In this document: in pieces, positions 38,090 through 48,290 of the stretch | Layout of the letters: each line of letters opens with the position of its first letter | Numbering within the stretch: the stretch's first letter is position 1 | Source of the DNA: Chrysemys picta bellii | Taxonomy: Eukaryota > Chordata > Testudines > Emydidae | Length of the DNA: 64,000 nucleotides | Direction of reading: 5' to 3' | NCBI RefSeq assembly: GCF_011386835.1 | Contig: NC_088796.1 | Coordinates: forward strand, 86,325,968-86,389,967 | Program-made: the position numbers and the translations under genes | Notes under the pieces: generated by a model | What the model saw: only the letters and a program-made list of their open reading frames with translations | Told to the model about the DNA's origin: nothing | The model's database searches: none

Positions 38090-38365
38090 AAACTTTTCAA
38101 GGTCATTCTCTACCTCTCCATTCTGCCGATTAGAGCTGGTCAAAGAATAAAAATCCAAAAGAGTTTTCAAAAAAACTGAAATTACAAACTTGTTTTCATT
38201 GTGAAGTGTTGAAAAAGGAACCATTTTTCCTTCAGTGGGGCCTGGCATCCACTCTGTATACACAATCATTGACTGCACTAACTTGTCCCTAGCTAGAACA
38301 ATCCCCTAGGGATGAGCCTGCAGGCTAGAAATCGGTGGGGAGTCTTGTGTTCTGTCCCCATCCTA
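38090..38365 (-). repeat. Second arm of the 275-bp inverted repeat pair
   Basis: Reverse complement of 36430-36705; see that entry. A 21-A tract immediately precedes it at about 38074-38092. Confidence 0.85.
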
Positions 38366-38731
38366 TCACACTCCCTCCCCACGCAGAGCCATGTCAGATA
38401 TACACCCCTGCATTCAGATAATTGGCTTAAGAAGCTGAGGAGATAGTGCTGTTCAAAGCTAAGGATCCAATTTACAAGGAAAAACACCCAAAACACAAAC
38501 CCGCAAAACATTCAAAGATATTCAAGTGCCCAGTCAAGGTCACTTAAACAACTAGAACTCTGCCATGGTAACATCATCCTGAAAACAGTCAAAATCTCTG
38601 AAACAACTTTATCTAGGCATCACACATGTCCACCTCACCAGTGACCACAAAAACTAAAATACTTTATTCCTAACTCACAGACCAGTACACATTCCATGGA
38701 AAAAGATGAACTTTTAACAATGCTACAATTA

Positions 38732-40308
38732 GCCCTAGTCTACACTACGAGTTTAGGTCGAATTTAGCAGCGTTAGATCAATTTAACCCTGCATCCGTCC
38801 ACATGACAAAGCCATTTTTGTCGACTTAAAGGGCTCTTAAAATCGATTTCTGTACTCCCCCCTGACGAGAGGATTAGCACTAAAATCGACTTTGCTGGGT
38901 CGAATTTGGGGTAGTGTGGACACAATTTGATGGTATTGGCCTCCGGGAGCTATCCCAGAGTGCTCCATTGTGACCACTCTGGACAGCGCTCTCAACTCAG
39001 TCCTCCCATTTGTGTTATGAATTAATAAAGAATGCATGAATTTGAAACAACAATGACTTTATTGTGTCTGCAAGCGGTGATCAAAGGGGGGAGGAGGGAG
39101 TGGCTGGCTTACAGGGAAGTAGAGTGAACCAAGGGGGCGGGTTTTCATCAAGGAGGAACAAACAGAACTTTCACACAGTAGCCTGGCCAGTCATGAAACT
39201 GGTTTTCAAAGCTTCTCTGATTCGCAGCGCACCCTGCTTTGCTCTTCTAACCGCCCTGGTGTCTGTCTGCGCGTAATCAGTGGCCAGGTGATTTGTCTCA
39301 ACCTCCCACCCCACCATAAACGTCTAACCCTTACTTGCACAGATATTGTGGAGCACACAGCAAGCAGTAATAACGATGGGAATATTGGTTTCGCTGAGGT
39401 CTAACTGAGTCAGTAAACTGCACCAGCGTGCTTTTAAAGTCCAAATGCACTTTCTACCACCATTCTGCACTTGCTCAGCCTATAGTTGAATTGTTCCTTA
39501 CTACTGTCCAGGCTTCATGAGCCATGGGAGCAAGGGGCAGGCTGGGGTAGGTGCGACCGCGTGGTGCTGCCAGCTGGGAGAGCAGCCTGAGGCAGAAGCC
39601 TCCAGCTGCCATGATATTCCAGGCAGGACTGAATCTCCATGAGATGAAACTTAAAGAAGAGAATGACCTGCAGTCACTCCCATATATGTCCAGGCTCCCC
39701 TGACTGACCTCACTGAGGTCTGCCAGGAGCACCCATATCTGCCCAGGCGCCCCTGACCGACCTCACCGAGGTTGACCAGGAGCACCCAGGAGACGACGAC
39801 GACGACGGCTAGGAGTCATACTGCACCGTCTGCTGCCGCGAAGGCAAGGAACTGCTGCTGTGTGGCAATGCAGTATCGCATCTGCCAGCAGCAACCAGGA
39901 GACATACGGTGACAGTGAGCTGAGCAGGCTCCATGCTTGCCGTGGTTTGTCGTCTGCATGGGTAACCAAGGAAAAAGGCGAGAAACAATTGTTTGCCATG
40001 GCTTTCACGGAGGGAGGGAGGGAGGGAGGCCTGATGACATGTACCCAAAACCACCCACGACAATGTTTTTGACCCGTCAGGCATTGGGAGCTCAACCCAG
40101 AATTCCAATGGGCGGCGGAGACTGTGGGAACTGTGGAATAGCTACCCACAGTGCAACGCTCTGAAAGTCAATGCTAGCCTTGGTACTGTGGATGCACTCC
40201 CCCAACTTAATGCGCTTAGTGGGGACACACACAATCAACTGTATAAAATCGATTTCTATAAAATCGACTTCTATAAAATCGACCTAATTTCGTAGTGTAG
40301 ACATACCC
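38732..40308. mobile_element. PIF/Harbinger element with transposase remnant, 1.58 kb
   Basis: Ends GCCCTAGTCTACACTACGA and TCGTAGTGTAGACATACCC are inverted, with TTA at 38729-38731 and 40309-40311. Subterminal AAAATCGATTTCTATAAAAT-type repeats (three copies at 40.24-40.28 kb) are typical of transposase-binding regions. The interior keeps part of a Harbinger transposase on the minus strand (39330-39479). A (GAC)n run lies at 39.79 kb. It is a decayed internal-deletion copy, longer than the MITEs at 12.9 and 15.3 kb, with the same type of ends. Confidence 0.9.
39330..39479 (-). pseudogene. Harbinger (HARBI1-like) transposase remnant
   Basis: Fifty codons are open on the minus strand and include GRKCIWTLKARWCSLLTQLD, LSETNIPIVITACCVLHNIC. 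In Harbinger transposases the stretch 'FGRLKARWR...CCVLHNIC' lies in the C-terminal part of the DDE nuclease, where the last acidic residue and the helix after it sit. Here the usual AFGRLK reads CIWTLK. The frame is not maintained beyond this block, so no nuclease can be made. The enzyme would have cut TTA-flanked ends of the host element. Confidence 0.75.
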
Positions 40309-40409
40309 TTAGACTAGTAACATACTGAGGGCATTTCTCACTTTTCATGAAGATTCTGTGTGCCACCAATTATACAAATGTCATATGACACTGGGCTCTT
40401 GTATCAACA

Positions 40410-40546
40410 TATAGGGCCAATTCACAAGGGGGGCTTAGGCATCTAGCTTCCCCATTAGGTGCTTAAATCCAACATTTGGGCACCACTGGCATACACAAAC
40501 CCCTGTTCAGCTGCCACCTAAACCTGTAGGAACCTAGATTCCCTAG
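40410..40546. mobile_element. Fragment of the TTAGGTGCCTAA-type palindromic element
   Basis: Phrases GCCAATTCACAAGG, CATTAGGTGCTTAAATCC and AACCCCTGTTCAGCTGCCAC match the left arm of the large element at 45.75 kb. It is interrupted by the solo LTR starting at 40547 and resumes at 41628 (CCTAGACACTTAAATTTCTG). Confidence 0.65.
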
Positions 40547-41627
40547 TGTGACAATGCGGTTCTGGCAGAACCCAACTGAGAGTGCCAACTCAGGACAAAT
40601 TGCTTAAACAGGGCAGTTGCAGCCCAAGGCTGGGGTATTTTCCACCTCTAAGGCAAACCAAACCAGCCAGACTAAGGGAACTTCGGTCTCATCCCACTGG
40701 CTAACCGCAAGTCTCTCAGGCAATCTCCTTAGACACTCCAGTTTCCCAGTATAACCACCAGTGCCACTCGTACGGGGACAAATGGTTATGAAAACCAATA
40801 CCCAAGTCACAGAAAAAGGTTCTCCTGATCCCAAAGGACCAAGCCCCAGAACCAGGTCAATATACAAATCAGATCTTTCCCACAAATCACGCTGTTGCCA
40901 ATCCTTTAGAATCTAAAATCTAAAGGTTTATTTATAAAAGGAAAAAGATAGAGATGAGAGTTAGAATTGGTTAAATGGAATCAATTACATACAGTAATGG
41001 CACAGTTCTTGGTTCAGGCTTGCAGCAGCGATGGAATAAACTGCAGGTTCAAATCAAGTTTCTGGAATACATCCCCCGCTGGGATGGGTCTTCAGTCCTC
41101 TGTTCAAAGCTTCAGCGTGTGGCAAAGTTCCTCCAGAGGTATGAAGCAGGATTGAAGACAAGATGGAGATGAGGCATCAGCCTTATATTGTCTTTTCCAG
41201 GTGTAAGAACACCTCTTTGTCCTTACTGTGGAAAATTACAGCAAAATGGAGTCTGGACTCACATGGGCCAGTCCCTGCATACTTTGCTGAGTTACAAGGC
41301 GTATCTGCCTTCTCTCAATGGGTCCATTGTATAGCTGATGGTCCTTAATGGGCCATCAAGCAGGCTAGGCAGAGCTAATCTCAGCTTGTCTGGGATGTCA
41401 CCCAGAAGCATAGCATAAGTTTGCCATACAGACAATATAGAGCCAATATTCATAACTTCGACCACAAAACTGATACACACATATAGACAGCATAATCATA
41501 ACCAGTAAACCATAACCTTGTCTTAGACACCCCATTTGACCCCCTTTACACAAGATTTGGGTGCCACTACAGGACCTTGGTTGCAACAATGATCTATACG
41601 GTCCCAGTTTATGTCAATAACGTCACA
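40547..41627 (-). mobile_element. Solo LTR, 1081 bp, minus strand
   Basis: Bounded by TGTGACAATGCGG and AATAACGTCACA (TGTGAC...GTCACA), with a 5-bp duplication CCTAG at 40542-40546 and 41628-41632. On the minus strand it starts TGTGACGTTATTGACATAAA and has TATAAATAAACC near 40.93 kb, which can serve as TATA-like or polyadenylation signal. No internal retroviral region remains, as after recombination between two LTRs. A 5-bp duplication fits an endogenous retrovirus or Gypsy-like element. Confidence 0.85.
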
Positions 41628-41700
41628 CCTAGACACTTAAATTTCTGCTGATGGGCATGTGGACAGCCGCCTCAGTCTTGACACCACTGAGCAGCTTGGT

Positions 41701-42805
41701 GCCAAACCTGTGCAAAGCCCCAGTGGGATTCACAAAGTAGAGTCTTCCCCCTCCTCTCTCGCCTCTGGGACCCAATCCAATAGGCATCCTATATAGATAT
41801 ACAGACATAAAAATGCTTTATACAAGTATCACTATTTCTGTATGGGAAAGGGTATTCCAGTATATGGCACCTTTATAACTGTGTCTATACTAGGCATTGT
41901 ACACACTCCTAACCAAAAGAGTTATAATGGTATCCCATCAGTTGGGATCCTTATAATAATCGATTGTTGAGACTTTGTGGTAGCTTACAGAGTGCACTAA
42001 TCCACCGCTGACCTGATCTGAACACCCAAAATTGTAAAGTTCTTCTTAACCTGAATCAAAATCTGAATTTTTCAAATGTCCCTTTTCTCTATAAAGGGTT
42101 GAACTTGAACCACAGATCCCAACATGCCTGAATTTGGGGGTGTTGCACAGATCTGAATTTTGCAGTTTAAGCCTTTCCTCTGTGTAGTGTTGCCACTTTA
42201 ATGAAGGCTGGCCTGATCCTGCAGTGGGGAGTTTTGCCTGTGAGTGGACTCTACTTCCTTCTCCTATCTTCAAGATATAGAATCTGTCATTCTTTCCCTT
42301 TCCATTCCCCACTTCACTTTCCTTCACTCCTTCCATCCCCTCCTCTCACAGTGTTCAGCCTACTCCTCGGTACCCTCTTAACCTCCTGTCCCAAACCCAG
42401 TCTCTTACCCTGATTTGCCCAGTACCTGCTGCCTTCTCCCTCCCTGCTGCCCGACACTTTCCTACCTCCAACATATCATATTGTCTTCCTTCCCTTCACA
42501 ATCCCCTAATGCCCTACATTCTCACTCCCTGACCCTTCCCCTCAATCTTCCTGCCTGCCTCCACTACCATGCCCTTACTCGCTCATTCTCCCTACATGTC
42601 CCTGATCACTGCCCTGGCCTGATGGGAGATGGTCATTTCTAGTAAAGGGAAAATAATCATGCTCATGTCATAAGCAGATTTAAAAACAAAACAAATAAAA
42701 TACAGACACATGACAATGTCACAAAAGTTGCTAATTCTGAGATAGTTATCAGACCAAAATCTGTTTTCAACAAGACTGGTACAACTTTCAGAATTTCACA
42801 AAGGG
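41701..42805. other. Unique sequence, pyrimidine-rich in part
   Basis: 42.3-42.6 kb is C/T-rich low-complexity DNA. 42.2 kb has GGCCTGATCCTGCAGTGGGG of the old dispersed repeat class. No gene. Confidence 0.45.
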
Positions 42806-43243
42806 TAAGTCTACACTGCATCTGGGAGCAAGCTTCCCAGTCTGTGTCAAAAGTCTCATGCTACTGGGGCTCACACTAGTATGCTAAATATAGCTGTGTA
42901 GACATCACTTTGACATTCAGATGTATTGGAGCATAAGCTTTCATGGATAAATACCCACATGCATCTGACGAAGTGGGTATTCACCTACGAAAGCTTATGC
43001 TCCAATACATCTGTTAGTCTAAAAGGTGCCACAGGACTCTTTGTTGCTTTTTACAGATCCAGACTAACACGGCTACTCCTCTGATACTTGACACTTTGAC
43101 CTTGTGGCTCAGGTTCTCAAGCCCTGGGGAAATGGGCTGTGCTTGAGAGCCCAAGCTCCAGCCTAAGCTACAACACCTATAGAGCTATTTTTAGCAAGCT
43201 AATATGAGCCCCACAAGCACAGGTCTGTTGACTCCCAGATGCA
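42806..43243. mobile_element. Harbinger-like MITE split by a SINE
   Basis: Left end GGGTAAGTCTACACTGCAT. The left arm's CTACTGGGGCTCACACTAGT and TAGCTGTG are mirrored in the right arm by ATAGAGCTATTTTTAGCAAG and ATATGAGCCCCACAAGCAC, ending GACTCCCAGATGCAC. The last 15 or so bases of the right terminus are missing. A SINE occupies 42915-43091, so the MITE came first. Confidence 0.7.
42915..43091 (-). mobile_element. Fold-back SINE, second subfamily
   Basis: Minus-strand SINE with 5' start at the right (plus-strand GACTAACACGGCTACTCCTC). The left part, AGATGTATTGGAGCATAAGC followed by TTTCATGGATAAATACCCAC, is the inverted copy of GTGGGTATTCACCTACGAAA and GCTTATGCTCCAATACATCT. Flanked by CACTTTGAC at 42906-42914 and 43092-43100. 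Differs from the 29.1-kb copy by GGATCTG/GGGTATT... type diagnostic positions, so it is a separate insertion of a different subfamily. Confidence 0.85.
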
Positions 43244-44201
43244 CATGGAAGCCATGTTCCAACGTCTGGGAGTCTTCTGAGCTATCAGTGCAGTGGGAGC
43301 TCCAAGAGTATCAAAAATAAGATTAGTACCCCATACAATCACTGTAATGACATTAGAACTGATGTCATCCAAAACTTGCTCTTCATAGTCTACTCTAGCA
43401 ATTTCAATGCTCACACCTCCTGCAATTATATCACATTCTGCAAAGTCTGCAGAGAGAAGAGGGATAGTCCAGAGAAAAACGATCAGAAGGGCTAAGTGGA
43501 CAGAGAGGAAGTGAGGCATTCCTCTACAAATAAAGCATTTCTTCACTATACAAGAGGGGATACCCAACACTTCCCTCCATCTCAGAGGATCTGAGCTTCA
43601 GTCTTTTTGTATAAAAGACTACTTACACTAATGTACTTGGAAGTGGCTCTCTTGTCTACCTTATTCTGGACCAGAGGGTGAAGGAAGTTTGGTAATATTC
43701 TAATACCAATTCAATTATTCAAAAGCTGGAACATAGGAACTCTCTATTATGTAGAGACACCACTCGACTCACAACAGCCTGATGTTGGAAGCTGTTATTG
43801 TCAGAGACAAGACTGGCTAGACTCAAACACCTGATCATGACCTGAAATGCTGGGAAACCCTATGAAGATGAGTTAACCAGTCAAAAATGTACTCAAACTC
43901 ACACTGGGAATAATTTGTTTGATGAGCCTCCTCGTTGCAGCCTGTTTCTATATCTCATTATCATTACTATATATATATCTTTGTGTTACTGAACCATCCC
44001 TGGAGCCTTTTAGTCTCCAAGAGAGGAATCAGACAAAACTATATCTTTGGAGAAAAGGAAATTACTTAACTGTAATTGCTCTTCTCTGAAGATATATGTT
44101 ATGACATCCCATCATTACCCTCCTCTCCTCAGAACTGAGGGTTCTGAAATCCTTTTGTCTTATACTTTTAAAATTATTTAAATTTTAAATAATTAAATAA
44201 A
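43244..44201. other. Unassigned sequence with one 123-codon open frame
   Basis: On the minus strand, 43199-43570 is open and from an internal methionine begins MPHFLSVHLALLIVFLWTIP, a signal-peptide-like stretch. The last 20 or so codons run into the MITE at 42.8-43.24 kb. A splice-acceptor-like CTCTTCTCTCTGCAG lies inside it. I recognise no family and treat the frame as unproven. Confidence 0.3.
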
Positions 44202-44392
44202 GGGGGGAGGGATAGCTCAGTGGTTTGAGCATTGGCCTGCTAAACCCAGGGTTGTGAGTTCAATCCTTGAGGGGGCCATTTAGAGATCGGGGGCAAATAT
44301 CTGTCTGGGGATTGGACCTGCTTTGAGCAGGGGGTTGGACTAGATGACCTCCTGAGGTCCCTTCCAACCCTGGTATTCTATGATTCTATGAG
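44202..44392 (+). mobile_element. tRNA-derived SINE with a CR1 tail
   Basis: The head GGATAGCTCAGTGGTTTGAG holds a Pol III A box, and GGGTTGTGAGTTCAATCC a B box; between them TGGCCTGCTAAACCCAGG has the form of an anticodon arm. After a short linker it carries the CR1 3' end (GACCTGCTTTGAGCAGGGGG, TTGGACTAGATGACCTCCTG) and finishes in TATTCTATGATTCTATGA. The shared tail lets CR1 reverse transcriptase copy it. This design is known for turtle Pol III SINEs. Well preserved, so relatively young. Confidence 0.92.
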
Positions 44393-45744
44393 AGTACTTC
44401 CACCTCTCATGAGATATGAGCTGGTAGCTGGAAGCATTAAGGGGCTTCTAAGTTCTGCAGCAGGGCTGGCTCTTGATGCCTCCTGCTTGAACCGATGGCT
44501 TAATAAGCTCTCCCCTGACCACTAGTAATGAGCTGGGGAGGAGGAAATCTTTCAGGACCAGACTGAGTTTACATGAACACACCTACTTTGCCTAGTTAAC
44601 TAGCAGACAGAGCTGTGTTGCCAATTTTAGCTGGCGTTGAGTTACAAATCACTTTTGAATGCAAAGATAATGAAATGTTGTTATCCTTATTGTATGAGTA
44701 AAGGGCAGCAGAATTGTACTAACCTGTCCCGATTGAGGGGGTGATCCTCAACTGAACTGAACTTGCTAAGCAGGGGGCTCAGATGCCAGACCCCTTCAAA
44801 GGGTCAATGGGGGTGGGGACAGGTGTTCCTGCCCAGAGGTGTGGGCTCTATTTAACCTGTAGGCATTGTTTAACCTGCCCCTCACCACTATTCAAATATA
44901 GAGCTAATTAAGGCTTCATTAGGAATGTTTTTGTTTTGTTAAGTGATCACTAGAGCTAAAAACATCTGTTGTAGGACGGTGGAACCTTAAGAAACCAACC
45001 TGCAGAGGTCACAGTAGAGAGGTAGGTGGTAGCAGAAGGTGATGATGTGCATTGGTGGTGACCGGCAGAGAAGCTGATGCCAGAGCAAGCGCCCACACCT
45101 CCCCGCCCAGGGTGGGAGGTGAACTCACGCAGATGCACCTCTGAACTCTGGGTCTTGAACTGACCAAGGACAACACTGTGAGTGGGGTGCAGTGGAGGGG
45201 AAAGGGCATGTTAAAAGAACTTTTGGTTGTTGGACTCAAGAATCTGAGGCAAAAGATAGTGCTTAACATACTCTGGAGTGGGTGTTTTGCTCATGGTTTT
45301 CTGTTTATGAATCGTGCTTGTGGTGATTTTCCCAAATTAATGCCTAGTTACTTCACTCCTGTTAAAAGTTTCTTTTTTACACTCAGACTGTGCTTGCAAG
45401 AGGGGAAGTATTGCCTCTGAGAGGCACCTAGGGGATGATGTGCGACTTTCCCCAATTACTGGGTGAGGGCTCGAGCCAGTTCTGTATTGTATTGTTACCG
45501 TAGTTAAAGATAATTTGGAAGACAAATGAAGATTATGTGGACTTGTTGAGAGGTGGTTGTAATGTGAGTTGCCAACGCTGACGAGATTTGCTGATGGACT
45601 ATTTGAAATGGTATAATCACCCACACTGAGTATCATAGACTGTTTCAGTGACTGGGAAGCTGATGTATCATTACCTTTACCTTACTATTAATGTGGTCCA
45701 TTATTAATGTTACATTTTTAAAGGCAGGCCAAATAATATTTTAA
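44393..45744. other. Unassigned, probably repetitive, region
   Basis: 44.75-45.5 kb contains phrases I associate with turtle LTR elements (CTAAAAACATCTGTTGTAGG, GTGAGGGCTCGAGCCAGTTC, GCACCTAGGGGATGATGTG), but no bounded termini or duplication. No gene. Confidence 0.4.
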
Positions 45745-45877
45745 TATGCATTGGTCTGGATATACAAAGTGATTTAGATGCCTAACTGCCACTATAGGGG
45801 ATAAAATCCAAAATTCAAATCTTCAGAACCCCTGCTCAGCTGCCACCTAACCCTGTAGACACGCAAATTCTCTAGAT

Positions 45878-46103
45878 CAGTGGTTCTCAAACTTTTGTAC
45901 TGGTGACCTCTTTCATACAGCAAGTCTCTGAGAGTGACCCACCCCCAATAAATATATAATTAAAAAAAATGAACGCTGTTATAAATGCTGGAGGCAAAGG
46001 GTTTGGGGTGGAGGCTGACAGCTTGCGACCCCGCCCCCACCACCACCATGTAATAACCTCGCAACCCTCTGAGGGGTCCCTAACCCCAGTTTGAGAACCC
46101 CTG
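45878..46103. mobile_element. hAT-Charlie-type MITE, 226 bp
   Basis: Ends CAGTGGTTCTCAAACTTTT and CCAGTTTGAGAACCCCTG are inverted; CTCTAGAT is duplicated exactly at 45870-45877 and 46104-46111. CAGTGGTTCTCAAACTT is a classic Charlie-type terminus across vertebrates. No coding content. Confidence 0.92.
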
Positions 46104-47227
46104 CTCTAGATGATGTGTTTCCACCAAAAAAGTCCCCTAAAAATCTGCCAGTCAGCATGAGCACTCCCATGTACCACATGCCTAAGCCCCATCAGGAATG
46201 TCACATGGGGTGTCCTCCCACATATCTCACCTGTGATCTGGTAGGCATGCTTGCCTAAGTGGTTGGTTATATCACCACCTTTTGGAAGAAAGGACTTAGG
46301 TGTTCAACTCCAAGAGAGGGTTTATGGGTGTGAATCCCAAACAGAGATAAATGCCTCCTTTTAGGCTTTAGGTGCCTAACTCCCATACCCCTCCTCGGTA
46401 TTTACTATTGGATAGCTTAGGCTAGTCCCTCACTCAGCATGTTGGCATTTGTGGATCCCATTCTTAGGCACCTAGGGTTAGATTCACAAAAGGAATTTAG
46501 GCATGGTGATGCGAAGCATTGCCACGCCTACCTTTTAGATGCGTAGACAATCAATGACATTAACAAAGCCTGAATCAGGCACCTAGACTCCCTATACTAC
46601 AAGTGGGGAAACATAGGCACCTCCTAATGGGATTCACAAAAGCCAGCACACTAAGTGGTTCCTTACCTAAGCTAGTCAATGGAGATGCTAAACCTCACCC
46701 CTCTCTCAGAGATGGAGATGTCCAGGCAGCAGGAAGGTGCCTCCCTCCACTTGGGATTCTCAGCTGGAACCCTTCTCTTGGGGTTATATGCCTATGGTGT
46801 TTCTGGTGGTGGCAGGAGGAGACCAACCCACAAACGTTCTAGCCTCGTGTATATGGCACTCACCTGGGATGTGGGAGAGGTCCAGTTCAGGTCCCCACCC
46901 TTTGCCTGAGGGGGAGAAGGGATTTGAACAGGGATCTGCCACCTCTCAGATGAGTTTGGATAAATATTTTTACAATTACTAGAGGACAAGACCTGGACCC
47001 TGAGTCTCCCACCTCCCAAATTAATGCTCTAACCATCCCATTCTCATGCTTTCTTTCTCTCTGGCCCAATGACCCTCTCATTATTTACTCACAGTGGCAC
47101 AGATTCAACAGGAGAGACTGAGGGAGCCATTAGACTAGTGTAATAATCCATCTAAACAATTCCCACTAGAAGGTACCTTCAATCTAGATAAGATCATACA
47201 TTTCAGAGGAGCTTTTTAATAACCAAA

Positions 47228-47412
47228 AAGCCTCTGACACACAGTGGGAGCACCCAAAAAAAACAAAAAAACAACTTGTACTTGGCATGGTCTGTTGATT
47301 CTTGACCTTGAACGCAGAGCAGCTTTCTCTTTATCTCTGGACCAAACTGAATTTCAAATTAACCCATTCCTTTCCTCAATAAAAAATTGCTCCGACTGTG
47401 TGTCGGAGGCTT
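47228..47412. repeat. 25-bp inverted repeat in the retroviral leader
   Basis: AAGCCTCTGACACACAGTGG (47228 on) is the reverse complement, with two mismatches in 25, of sequence at 47388-47412. Each arm is also a small hairpin (CTCCGAC-TGTGT-GTCGGAG). The spacer is about 135 bases. Confidence 0.75.
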
Positions 47413-47527
47413 CTTGATGACCAGGTCTCTATTTCTTCATACCATGATGCATCATTACCTTATGTCCGGACTCAATACAACTTTCCCTTCGTGAGGCAGT
47501 AATAACCCCTCAGCACCGGTGCATTAA

Positions 47528-47670
47528 CCTTTTGGGGGGCAGCCAAACTATAGTCCCCAGTACCGCATATAACTACCTTATTGAGGGTAGCAAACTAAAT
47601 CCTCAGTACCACTTCAAACTAACCTTATTGGGGCAGCAAACAATTCCCCAGTACTGATCTGCATCTGATC
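47528..47670 (-). repeat. 47-48-bp tandem repeat in the retroviral leader
   Basis: Three units starting near 47528, 47576 and 47623, each with CCTTATTG, a GGGGCAGCAAAC-like block and CCCCAGTACC. A more distant relative of the unit starts near 47458. Confidence 0.8.
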
Positions 47671-47845
47671 TGCACAGTCAACAAGTTCAGATGGCGTAAG
47701 CCCAACAGGGACAAATGGCCCCATGGACAGTCCTCCTCCAATGTCCCAATAGAGATTTCAAAAGATCTCTTACCTCTATTGTGGCACCATGGGGTTCGAA
47801 GGGGAACAATCCGCAGCAGTTGCCGCTGTCTCAGCAGGCGTTGCC

Positions 47846-47863
47846 ATCCCGGACGAGCCCCCA
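47846..47863 (-). promoter_or_regulatory. tRNA-Pro primer binding site
   Basis: On the minus strand, three bases after the LTR end, an 18-base sequence is fully complementary to the 3' end of tRNA-Pro as used by gammaretroviruses. It marks the LTR as retroviral and sets its orientation. Confidence 0.9.
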
Positions 47864-47866
47864 AAT

Positions 47867-48290
47867 TGTCGGAGAAAAACAAAGTTCTCACTCTCAGCTT
47901 GGGTGCAGCAAGTCAGATACTTTATTTCTCTAGCAATTGCATGGAGGGAGAGAGCAGAATAGGTCTCTCTACAGGTAAACAATTACAGCAAGCATTTATA
48001 CCTTTTGTTACATACAATAATGGGCGACAGCTACATTTTGTTTATACATATATCCTCCTGATATCTTATTTTCCTCAACTATTTAGACTATAGTCTATAT
48101 TCCATACTTATCTACCACAAGGTCACAACAACGTCTCATACAGTTCTTTCCCACTTGCCTCACACAATCCTCGCTTCTACAAATCTTGTGTTATTAGGGT
48201 TACAGCTAGCCTGACTCTTGCTCACACAAGGGGACTGTTTGAATATGAAATCCCCTTCAAATTCCTGTCAGTTCTTTCTCTACTTCCACA
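47867..48290 (-). mobile_element. Endogenous retrovirus 5' LTR, 424 bp
   Basis: On the minus strand it opens TGTGGAAGTAGAG and closes TTCTCCGACA (TG...CA). It has a TATA box TATAAATG (47994-48001), then AATAAA (47921-47926), in the order U3-R-U5, and is followed by a tRNA-Pro primer site. This is the gammaretrovirus-like class. It would drive transcription toward lower coordinates, where only the leader remains. Integrated inside the large palindromic element. Confidence 0.9.

Larger units (their letters stand above)
47200..47866 (-). mobile_element. Endogenous retrovirus leader region (partial)
   Basis: Lies immediately downstream (minus-strand sense) of the LTR at 47867-48290. It has a tRNA-Pro primer binding site (47846-47863), a splice-donor-like AG|GTAAGAG (GT at 47772-47773), a tandem repeat at 47528-47670 and a hairpin at 47388-47412. 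No gag, pol or env reading frame remains; the segment stops near 47.2 kb with no second LTR. The left boundary is uncertain. Confidence 0.75.

Noticed and set aside
43199..43570. 123-codon minus-strand frame with a signal-peptide-like start
   Set aside because: Its end is encoded by a MITE arm and no family is recognised; kept as a note, not as a gene.
44213..44275. tRNA gene
   Set aside because: A and B boxes are present but the folding is incomplete and the sequence runs into a CR1 tail, so it is the head of a SINE.
47528..47670. CRISPR-like regular repeats
   Set aside because: Repeats are directly adjacent without unique spacers, in a eukaryotic retroviral leader.
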